From NCBI GenBank assembly GCA_020342235.1, contig CP073215.1:62001-126000 (forward strand): a DNA stretch of 64,000 nt, in the 5' to 3' direction. Positions 56,591 through 64,000 of this stretch are shown in pieces. This DNA comes from Saccharomycopsis phalli. Lineage: Eukaryota > Ascomycota > Saccharomycetes > Ascoideales > Saccharomycopsidaceae. The translations under genes were made by a program, and so were the position numbers. Position 1 is the stretch's first letter. Every line of letters starts with the position of its first letter. The notes under the pieces were generated by a model. It searched no databases, was not told where the DNA came from, and saw nothing but the letters and a program-made list of their open reading frames with translations.

Positions 56591-59500
56591 TACCAGAAAT
56601 CAACACCAACGACCAACGCCAAAAGCGCCATTCTGACAAACAACCCGTACCGCATCTGTCTAAAGTACGCGGCTCTGTTGTCAAAGTCAACCTCCTCCTT
56701 AATCTCGTTGACCCGAGGCAATGGGTGCATGACACACATGTGCTGTTTGGCGTACAGCAAGACCTTGTTGTCAATGACATAACTGTCCTTCAAGCGGAGA
56801 TACTCCTCTTGCGAAGAGAAACGCTCACCTTGGATGCGGGTGACGTACAAGACATCAGACTCAGCGACAATGTCGCGGGTCAAAGCTTCGGACTCAGTTC
56901 CCAACTGGCTGTTGGCAATGATGCGCGAGCGGAGCGACTCTGGGATCTGCAACTCGTCTGGTGCGACCAAGTTGATTTTAACCGAGTAGTGCTGGAGCAA
57001 CTCGACCAAGGAATGGACGGTTCTGCCGTGTTTCAAGTCACCGACAAACGTCACAGTGAGTCCGTTGACGGTGCCAAGCTCCTCTCTGATGGTGAACAAG
57101 TCGAGGAACGCCTGTGTTGGGTGTTCGGCAGAGCCATTTCCAGCGTTAATCACTGGCACTGGAGAGTTCTTTGACGCGACGTTGATGGAGTCGACGTCCG
57201 GATGACGCAAGACAATGGCGTCGGAGTAAGCTGCCAAGGTCATGATGGTATCCTTGAGCGACTCGCCCTTTTTAACCGAAGAGTTGTCGGCCTTGACTTC
57301 GACGACACGACCTCCAAGTCGTTGCATTGCTGCGTTGAACGACGTCAGAGTACGGGTCGAAGGCTCGTAGAACATAGTGGTCAAGACACGGCCCTTGAGC
57401 ACGTCCAAGATGCCCTGACGCTGGACGGCAAGTCGCATTTCCTGGGCAATGGTGAACAAGACATGGAGGTCTGAGCGGGAAAACTGTTTGACTGAGACCA
57501 CGGAGCGGCGCAAGAACGGGTTGTTGGTGCGGATGTACTCTTCCAATGGCCCTGCGATCTTGATTTCCTTTGGGAGTGGTTGCGACACCAAGTCGGTGTC
57601 GTCAATTGCCAGCTCGACCTTCTCAAAGCTCTGTTCAAACACGTCTTGAGGCGCCTGCTTGAACGAAAAGCGACGGTACGACTTGTGCTCAGTCTCAGGC
57701 TCAGTCTCAGGCTCAGCAAACGCCTTGAGAGTATCAATGTCGCTAACGGGAATGTCGCGCGGAAGTCGGGCAATGGCGTTGATCAACAACTTGGCGACCT
57801 TGTTGTTGGTGACAAGTGGTACCGAATAGTCAATGGCCATACGCCGCGACATGTATCCCTTGGAAATGTACGTCGCTGGACGACGGACCTTGTTGTTGGA
57901 TGGCACGTTGATGTAGAGGTCGATCAAGTTCTTGGCAAGGTAGCTGTTCAACGAGTGGTCTGACTCGACGTTATCGTCAACGACTTCCAAAAACTGCATT
58001 GGAATGCCTGATTCCTGGTAGAAGTTGAACGTGCCCGAAGTACCATACAACAGGTATCCGAGCTTGACCAACTGCTTGATTGCCGGCAACAACTCCTGCT
58101 TCTCGCGGTAGGAGCCAATACTCAACAAGATATTCTTCTTTGGGATCGCAAGCCCAGAGGCAATGTATGCCTTGAGGTATGCCGAATACTTGTCAGTGCC
58201 AATACAAGCGACTTCACCAGTGGCAGCCATTTCCACACCCAAGACTGGATCGGCGCCCAACAAACGGGCAAACGAAAACTGCGGAACCTTGACTCCGACA
58301 TAGTTCTCAGGCAACTTCTTGTTTGGATACGCCTGGAACGGGATGCCGACAATCGCCTTGGTAGCCAACTCGATCATATCGGTGCCGACAATCTTGGAAA
58401 TAAACGGGAACGACCGAGAGGCCCGCACGTTACACTCAATGACCTTGATGTCCTCGTCCTTGGCAATAAACTGGATGTTCAATGGACCTGTAATGTTCAA
58501 TGCCTCGGCGATTTTCGCAGTGGCATACACAATCTTTGACACCGTGTGCTTCGAAAGGTCCTGAGGTGGAACCACCAACGTCGCATCACCAGAATGGACT
58601 CCGGCATTTTCAATATGCTCCGATACAACGTGCATAACCAATTTACCGTCGCGCGACACTGCGTCCATTTCGATTTCCTTGGAGTCCTGAATGAACTTGG
58701 TAATCACCACTGGATAATCGCGCGACACGGCCACAGCTTCATTCAAGTACTTTTTCAAGTCCTGATCCGAGTAGCAGACGTTCATAGCTGCTCCAGACAA
58801 GACATATGATGGACGAACCAACACTGGGTATGCGACTTTCTTGGCAAATGCCTCGGCGTCGTCAATCGACGTCAACTCTTTCCAGGCAGGCTGGTCAATA
58901 CCAATCGAGTCCAACATCCGCGAGAACTTGTATCGGTTCTCTGCCCCGTCAATCATCTCAGGCGACGTGCCAAGAATCTTGACGTTTTGTCGATACAAAC
59001 TGAGAGCAATGTTGTTGGACGTTTGCCCACCCATGGAAACAATCACTCCGCCAGACTGGGTCAAGTCGTAAATGTCCAACACGGTTTCGTTGTTGATGTT
59101 CTCAAAGAACAACGAGTCCGATTCGTCAAAGTCCGTCGACACTGTCTCAGGGTTGTAGTTGATGATGATCGTCTTCAAGCCCTGTTTGCGGAGTGTCCGC
59201 ACCGTCGTCACCGAACAGTAGTCAAACTCCACCGAAGACCCGATGCGGTACACTCCAGAGCCAAGCACAATGATATTGCCAGCATTGTCACCCGAAAAGC
59301 TCACATCGTTCGAATCTCCATTGTATGTCAAGTACAAGTAATTGGTATGCGATGGGAATTCGGCTGCCACAGTATCAATCTGCTTGATGAATGGTAAGAT
59401 TCCGTGTTCCTTTCGGAGGTTGCGGATTGCAATCTCGTTCGAGTCGAGGAACTTGGCAATCTGTCGATCGTCAAAACCAAGCTGCTTGGCACTGCGGAGA

Positions 59501-62193
59501 AGCGCAGGTGGGAACGACAGCACGTCCTGGTTGTACTTTGAAATGTCATCGGCAGTGCGCACAAGAAACTCGAGCTTGTTGAGAAACCATTTGTCGATCT
59601 TGGTCAAGCTCCAGATCTTGTCGACCGAATAGCCCTTGGCCAATGCATTTGCAATGGCAAACAACCGTTGGTCCGATGGAGTTTGGAGCTCATTGTCAAT
59701 TGACATGAGTGCTGCGCTCGTCGAGTTGAATCCAAGGTTCTGATAGTCGGTTTCACGGATCGCTTTTTGGATACACTCTTCAAACGTGCGGCCAATTGCC
59801 ATAACTTCACCCACAGACTTCATGGCCGAGGATAAGGTGGTTGACACTCGAGTAAACTTCTTCAAATCCCAGCGTGGGATCTTGGTGACAAGGTAGTCAA
59901 GCGACGGCTCAAAGCACGAGCATGTCGACTTGGTCACCTCGTTGGTGATGTTGTTCAAGGCAATGTTCAACCCAAGTTTTGCGGCTGTGTATGCAAGAGG
60001 GTATCCAGTGGCCTTGGAAGCCAATGCCGAAGACCGGGAAAGACGAGCATTGACTTCAATGATGCAATACTCCTTGGAAAACGGATTCAACGCATACTGG
60101 ATGTTGCACTCGCCCACCACGCCCAAATGACGAATCACATTCACGGCCGTTGTCCGCAACATGTTATAGTCGTCGTCGCTAAGTGTCTGTGACGGAGCCA
60201 CCACAATCGAGTCGCCTGTGTGGATTCCCAACGGGTCAAAGTTCTCCATGTTGCACACCGTGATACAGTTGTCAAACGCGTCGCGGACAACCTCATACTC
60301 AATCTCCTTCCAACCTTTCATCGAGCGCTCAATCAACACCTGTGGAGAAGATGCAAATGCCTTGTTGCACAAATCCACCAATTCGGCCTCGTTATCGGCA
60401 AATCCCGATCCCAAACCACCAAGTGCATACGCAGCCCGTACAATAAGTGGGTATCCAATGTCGTTGGCAGCAGCAATCGACTCTTCGACCGACGATGCGG
60501 CATGCGAACGTGCACATTTCTCGTTGATTTCCGCCATGGCCAGCGCAAAAAGCTCACGGTCCTCAGTGGTGATGATCGTGTCGATCGACGTGCCCAAAAC
60601 TTGCACTCCAAGCAGGGCAAACTCGTCCTTCAACTCAATGCCCACAGACAAGGCGGTCTGTCCGCCAAACGTCACGTAAATACCGTCTGGCTTCTCCTTC
60701 AAAATGACCTTGCGCACAAACTCGGCATTCACTGGGAGAAAATACACCTTGTCGGCCAATCCTTGTGACGTCTGGATCGTGGCAATGTTTGGGTTGATCA
60801 ACACAGTATAAATGCCCTCCTCCTTCAAAGCCTTGATGGCTTGCGATCCAGAGTAGTCAAACTCGCCGGCCTGGCCAATCAGCAAACCCCCCGAGCCCAA
60901 GACCAAAACCTTCTTGACCTTGATCTTTGGATGGAGCCGCTTATTCTCAGCAAGCGTGCCTCCTGGAAACTCCACCGGAAGCAACTTGCCCGAGTCTGCG
61001 TGCCGCGATACCGTGGAAATAAACGTGTCAAACAAAAACTCCGTGTCCTTTGGGCCTGGGTTCGACTCAGGGTGGAATTGCACCGAGAAAAACGGCATGT
61101 CCGTATGGTAGATTCCCTCGTTCGACCCATCATTGGCATTCACAAACAACTCCCGCCAGTTGTTTTGCAACGTGCTAGTGTCCACCGCATACCCGTGGTT
61201 TTGCGACGTGATGTAGCACCGCCCGGAAATCATGTTTGTTGCCGGAATATTGTGTCCCCGGTTACCAAACTTCAACTTGACGGTTTCTGCTCCCGACGCC
61301 CGTGCAATCAACTGGTGGCCAAGACAAATACCAAAAACCGGGGTCTTGGCTTGTTGCAACGCAGTCCGCAACCGGGAAACCACTTCGGTGAGCACCGACG
61401 GATCACCTGGCCCGTTGGAAATGAACAATCCGTCGTATTTCTCCGCCAAAAAGTCGTGGTTCCACGGCACAACAAGAGCCTCGACTCCACGCTGCACAAA
61501 GCACCGCAATTGGTTGTACTTCAACCCCACGTCGACCACAAGAATCCGGAGAGTGTCGCCATTGGCCTTTTTGACCGCACGTGCAGGGTCCGGCCGGTAC
61601 AATTTCGGTTCCTTCACGGAAACGCGCTCAACTAGGTTCTTGAGGTTCGGATCGACCCACTCGGGAACCGAAAAACTCGACTCCCAGTGGTCAAGAGTCG
61701 AGTCCGGGCCTTTGGCCAAACAGAGCCGGCCCAAGGTCGAGCCACGGTCCCGCAAATGCTTCGTCAAGTGCCGGGTATCAATGCCGTACACCGCAGGCAC
61801 GTTTTCGCGCTTCAACCACGCGCCAAGCGACGACTTGGCAAGATAGTGTGAGTACTGCTCGGTGTAACTGGCAACCACCAAACCAGCCACATGGATCCGG
61901 TTCGACTCAAAGTACTTTGGCAAGCCCTCGAGCAACTCGTCCATTGCCTCGGGGTCTGGCACACCATAATTGCCGACAATCGGATAGGTGATCACGAGGA
62001 TCTGGCCTTCGTAGGACGGGTCGGTGAGCGACTCAGGGTATCCGACCATGCCGGTCTGGAAGACCAATTCGCCGGACGCCGACACCGGCGCGCCGAACGA
62101 GTACCCAGAGACAACCAAGTTGTCCTTGAGCTGGAGCACCATCAAAGGGTCCGAGTCCTTCAATGGGGCGCTGACAGGAAGAGAAACACTCAT
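56590..62193 (-). CDS. URA2: CPSase II-ATCase fusion of pyrimidine synthesis, lacking the DHOase-like domain
   Basis: An 1867-residue cytosolic enzyme catalysing the first two steps of UMP synthesis and feedback-inhibited by UTP in relatives. The order is a glutaminase (residues about 1-400; [15 protein letters not shown] with the catalytic Cys; [12 protein letters not shown]), then a CPSase (about 425-1475; [55 protein letters not shown]). A linker of about 80 residues follows ([13 protein letters not shown], an ETEPETE acidic stretch, VELAIDDTD). Last comes the ATCase (about 1560-1867; [52 protein letters not shown]). S. cerevisiae Ura2 has 2214 residues, including an inactive dihydroorotase-like domain here. 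The 347-residue shortfall equals that domain. Eight in-frame CTG codons were found, several at conserved serines. Confidence 0.97.
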   Translation of the reverse strand: MSVSLPVSAPLKDSDPLMVLQLKDNLVVSGYSFGAPVSASGELVFQTGMVGYPESLTDPSYEGQILVITYPIVGNYGVPDPEAMDELLEGLPKYFESNRIHVAGLVVASYTEQYSHYLAKSSLGAWLKRENVPAVYGIDTRHLTKHLRDRGSTLGRLCLAKGPDSTLDHWESSFSVPEWVDPNLKNLVERVSVKEPKLYRPDPARAVKKANGDTLRILVVDVGLKYNQLRCFVQRGVEALVVPWNHDFLAEKYDGLFISNGPGDPSVLTEVVSRLRTALQQAKTPVFGICLGHQLIARASGAETVKLKFGNRGHNIPATNMISGRCYITSQNHGYAVDTSTLQNNWRELFVNANDGSNEGIYHTDMPFFSVQFHPESNPGPKDTEFLFDTFISTVSRHADSGKLLPVEFPGGTLAENKRLHPKIKVKKVLVLGSGGLLIGQAGEFDYSGSQAIKALKEEGIYTVLINPNIATIQTSQGLADKVYFLPVNAEFVRKVILKEKPDGIYVTFGGQTALSVGIELKDEFALLGVQVLGTSIDTIITTEDRELFALAMAEINEKCARSHAASSVEESIAAANDIGYPLIVRAAYALGGLGSGFADNEAELVDLCNKAFASSPQVLIERSMKGWKEIEYEVVRDAFDNCITVCNMENFDPLGIHTGDSIVVAPSQTLSDDDYNMLRTTAVNVIRHLGVVGECNIQYALNPFSKEYCIIEVNARLSRSSALASKATGYPLAYTAAKLGLNIALNNITNEVTKSTCSCFEPSLDYLVTKIPRWDLKKFTRVSTTLSSAMKSVGEVMAIGRTFEECIQKAIRETDYQNLGFNSTSAALMSIDNELQTPSDQRLFAIANALAKGYSVDKIWSLTKIDKWFLNKLEFLVRTADDISKYNQDVLSFPPALLRSAKQLGFDDRQIAKFLDSNEIAIRNLRKEHGILPFIKQIDTVAAEFPSHTNYLYLTYNGDSNDVSFSGDNAGNIIVLGSGVYRIGSSVEFDYCSVTTVRTLRKQGLKTIIINYNPETVSTDFDESDSLFFENINNETVLDIYDLTQSGGVIVSMGGQTSNNIALSLYRQNVKILGTSPEMIDGAENRYKFSRMLDSIGIDQPAWKELTSIDDAEAFAKKVAYPVLVRPSYVLSGAAMNVCYSDQDLKKYLNEAVAVSRDYPVVITKFIQDSKEIEMDAVSRDGKLVMHVVSEHIENAGVHSGDATLVVPPQDLSKHTVSKIVYATAKIAEALNITGPLNIQFIAKDEDIKVIECNVRASRSFPFISKIVGTDMIELATKAIVGIPFQAYPNKKLPENYVGVKVPQFSFARLLGADPVLGVEMAATGEVACIGTDKYSAYLKAYIASGLAIPKKNILLSIGSYREKQELLPAIKQLVKLGYLLYGTSGTFNFYQESGIPMQFLEVVDDNVESDHSLNSYLAKNLIDLYINVPSNNKVRRPATYISKGYMSRRMAIDYSVPLVTNNKVAKLLINAIARLPRDIPVSDIDTLKAFAEPETEPETEHKSYRRFSFKQAPQDVFEQSFEKVELAIDDTDLVSQPLPKEIKIAGPLEEYIRTNNPFLRRSVVSVKQFSRSDLHVLFTIAQEMRLAVQRQGILDVLKGRVLTTMFYEPSTRTLTSFNAAMQRLGGRVVEVKADNSSVKKGESLKDTIMTLAAYSDAIVLRHPDVDSINVASKNSPVPVINAGNGSAEHPTQAFLDLFTIREELGTVNGLTVTFVGDLKHGRTVHSLVELLQHYSVKINLVAPDELQIPESLRSRIIANSQLGTESEALTRDIVAESDVLYVTRIQGERFSSQEEYLRLKDSYVIDNKVLLYAKQHMCVMHPLPRVNEIKEEVDFDNRAAYFRQMRYGLFVRMALLALVVGVDFW

Positions 62194-62379
62194 TTTTTAT
62201 ATATTTTATTCAGTAGACAACGTAGCTTGTTTGTGCTTCCAGACTCTAATCCAATATTCGTATCTATAGCCGTAGGCGCAGATCGGTACCAGAGTTGAGA
62301 AGAGAAGAGAAGAAGAAGTGAGATTTTGCTGGAAAACTTGGTGTAGCGTGCATGATGAGGTAAAAAAAAATTTTGTAGG

Positions 62380-62387
62380 CCGGGTAA
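62380..62387. promoter_or_regulatory. CCGGGTAA (Reb1-type) site, URA2
   Basis: Exact CCGGGTAA about 187 bp upstream of the URA2 ATG, further than at the other genes. A TAAAAAAAAATTTT tract lies just beside it, on the URA2-proximal side. Confidence 0.4.
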
Positions 62388-62646
62388 GTGCTGAAGTCAT
62401 ACCGTGCAGTGCATGCACCAAGCGTATTGCACTTATAAGTCGAGGAATGTTGGCAAGTCGTGGCCGTGGATCGGCAATTGAAGATGTATTGTGTGGGTAG
62501 AATTTATCGTGGTGTTGTGTTCTGGCGTAGATTGTAATCTTATTCATTTGGTGGCTGACAATGTCCAGCATTGTATGTACATGAGTTTATCCGCAACCAT
62601 CACGAACCAAACCTTAACATCTGGCCGCAATATTTCCATAGTCCGA

Positions 62647-62745
62647 TTAGTCCACTGGACTAGTTAAGCCAGTGGAGTCAATTAAACCAGTGGAGCTAGT
62701 TTACGCCGGTGGAGTCAGCTAAACAGTGGAGCCAGCTAAAAAGCA
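62647..62745. repeat. AGCCAGTGGAGTCAATTAAAC repeats upstream of URA2
   Basis: Five to six imperfect units of about 18-20 bp sharing CAGTGGAGTCAGCTAAA. Several contain GAGTCA, a Gcn4-type half-consensus (TGACTC on the other strand). Confidence 0.7.
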
Positions 62746-62746
62746 G

Positions 62747-62754
62747 TGACGTCA
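62747..62754. promoter_or_regulatory. TGACGTCA palindrome (CRE-type)
   Basis: A perfect TGACGTCA bZIP site at the end of the repeat block, about 555 bp from the URA2 ATG. Function is uncertain at this distance. Confidence 0.35.
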
Positions 62755-62929
62755 AGTTTCAAGTAGGCTTGACAATTGTCAGGATGTGCTACTCAATGTT
62801 GGTTTGTAAGGTTATAAGTGCAAGGGAATGTTTTACATGTTGTATGTAATATAGTAATTCTTTTTATTACATTGTATCTTTGATTGTTCTTGTGGAACTG
62901 TATTTTTAAATTACTGTCTCTTGCACTTT

Positions 62930-63160
62930 TTCTTACCGTCTCTTTCTTACTGCCTCTTCTTACACTCTTTCTTACACTCTTTCTTACACTCTTTCTTACA
63001 CTCTTTCTTACACTCTTTCTTACACTCTTTCTTACACTCTTCCTTACTGTCTCTTTATTACTGCCTCTTTATTACTACCTCTTCTTACACTCTTTATTAC
63101 TGCCTCTTCTTACACTCTTCCTTACTACCTCTTCTTACACTCCCTCACTGCCTCTTCCTA
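62930..63160. repeat. TTTCTTACACTC tandem array at the NFU1 3' end
   Basis: At least eight copies of a 12 bp unit TTTCTTACACTC, with mixed TTACTGCCTCTT units. The array reaches to within about 10 bp of the NFU1 stop codon and must lie in its 3' UTR or terminator. Confidence 0.9.
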
Positions 63161-63167
63161 CTCTCCC

Positions 63168-63869
63168 TCACACAATAGGAGGAACCTCAGCCTCCTTCAT
63201 CGACCCCACTTTGGCCACATCCATCTCCAAACTATCCTCCTCCCCCAAATTATCCTCCACCTGCTCAACCCCACTCACCTCCTCAATATAATGCTTCAAC
63301 ATCGCCTCAATCCCATTCTTCAACGTCGCAGAACTCGAGTCACAGCTCCGGCACGCTCCCCTCAACCGAATAAGCACCGTGCCGTCGTCCTTCAACTCTA
63401 CAAACTCAATATCCCCGCCATCCTCCTGGATAGCAGGCCGGATCCGCGTGAAAATCAACTCCTTGATCATGCCAACCACCTCATCGTCCTCCTCCAGAAA
63501 CCCGACATCCAGAGCCAATTCGGCCTCGGGATCAATCACCGGCTCACCGCTCAGCAAATGGTCCGTGAGCGTGGAAAATACCTCGGGCTTCAAAATCGAC
63601 CAGTCAATGTCGCCTTTGCGCTCAATCGTGAGAAAATTCGACCCGAGCATCACCGACGACACTCCGTCGATCGTGAAAAGCTTCCGTGCCAAGGGCGAAT
63701 TGAAGGCTTCCCGTCCTGATAGGTACTCGATGGTCTGATCATTGTTGAGCAACTTTACCGACGGAAGAAACTTTAGTGCATCCTGGTTGGGAGTCTCTGC
63801 GGTTCTAATAAAGAGATTCCGCACAAACTGCCGCAGAATTATTCCATTTCTCAATACTCTAGGAAACAT
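63168..63869 (-). CDS. NFU1: mitochondrial Fe-S scaffold protein Nfu1
   Basis: A 233-residue matrix protein that helps deliver Fe-S clusters to client enzymes such as lipoate synthase. The N-terminal basic presequence is MFPRVLRNGIILRQFVRNLF. The Nfu N domain includes ARKLFTIDGVSSVMLGSNFL. The NifU-like C-terminal domain holds IRPAIQEDGGDIEFVELKDD and the cluster-ligating CRSCDSSSATLKNGIE with a CxxC motif near residue 173. It ends with an extra acidic tail (EEDSLEMDVAKVGSMKEAE). The start is the first ATG, 37 bp downstream of a TTACCCGG site. Confidence 0.94.
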   Translation of the reverse strand: MFPRVLRNGIILRQFVRNLFIRTAETPNQDALKFLPSVKLLNNDQTIEYLSGREAFNSPLARKLFTIDGVSSVMLGSNFLTIERKGDIDWSILKPEVFSTLTDHLLSGEPVIDPEAELALDVGFLEEDDEVVGMIKELIFTRIRPAIQEDGGDIEFVELKDDGTVLIRLRGACRSCDSSSATLKNGIEAMLKHYIEEVSGVEQVEDNLGEEDSLEMDVAKVGSMKEAEVPPIV

Positions 63870-63905
63870 AAAGTTGAAGTGAGTGCGACTTGAGGTGTAG
63901 TGTGG

Positions 63906-63913
63906 TTACCCGG
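63906..63913. promoter_or_regulatory. CCGGGTAA (Reb1-type) site, NFU1
   Basis: TTACCCGG on the plus strand, 37 bp upstream of the NFU1 ATG. The neighbouring gene beyond the window end is not visible. Confidence 0.5.
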
Positions 63914-64000
63914 TCAACGACTGGTTGTACATGGCTATTGAGAGTAATTTTACATGGCTGTTAAGTTAAGTATATTTAGTTCTGTATTTAGCTATATATT

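Noticed and set aside
1-64000. A dedicated novel gene cluster or biosynthetic island
   Set aside because: The genes are unlinked housekeeping functions in mixed orientation. The novelty lies in gene structure and repeats, not in a cluster.

Overview
This window is nuclear DNA of a budding yeast (Saccharomycotina). It holds 24 protein genes on both strands: most are intron-free, three have one short intron each, and intergenic regions are mostly 0.1-2 kb. The conserved genes point to a lineage that decodes CUG as serine (Debaryomycetaceae/Metschnikowiaceae-like). CTG codons are very rare. In the long, conserved URA2 gene several of the few CTG codons fall where relatives have serine: the GSGG-L-SIGQ site of the CPSase, the STRT-S site of the ATCase and the GY-S-LY site. 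A complex I subunit gene (NDUFA1/MWFE type) excludes Saccharomycetaceae. The protein descriptions below follow the standard code, so each CTG written as Leu is probably Ser.

Layout, left to right: an unidentified 3' gene fragment; HSP78; a small secreted protein; a repeat-rich 1.6 kb gap; LYS2; a repeat-rich 2 kb gap; a 710-residue basic/Ser-rich protein of unknown function; TGS1; GND1; a SAT4/HAL5-type kinase divergent from a V-ATPase subunit a gene; REV3 divergent from a spliced ATG29, with only 20 bp between start codons; a second SAT4/HAL5-type kinase carrying a large low-complexity insert; an EHT1/EEB1-type hydrolase; a GPI-type cell wall protein; a PET20/SUE1-type mitochondrial protein; BMS1 behind an RRPE-PAC promoter; a nest of fossil repeats; TBF1 divergent from KES1/OSH4; spliced RPL33; another fossil repeat; AOS1 divergent from a KIN4-type kinase; spliced NDUFA1; fossil repeats; URA2; NFU1.

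The genes are ordinary housekeeping functions: lysine and pyrimidine synthesis, the pentose phosphate pathway, ribosome biogenesis, mitochondrial proteostasis and Fe-S/complex I, SUMO, autophagy, translesion synthesis and ion homeostasis. They do not form a pathway cluster. The notable points are four. URA2 lacks the roughly 350-residue dihydroorotase-like domain that normally separates its CPSase and ATCase parts. A CCGGGTAA (Reb1-type) element recurs close to start codons across unrelated genes. REV3 and ATG29 have interlocked 5' ends. Almost every intergenic region carries its own private short tandem repeat. Several dispersed LTR-like fossils are present, including an inverted pair of about 335 bp copies 43 kb apart. 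No CRISPR array, rRNA or intact tRNA gene was seen.

Positions were read by eye and small sites may be off by one base.
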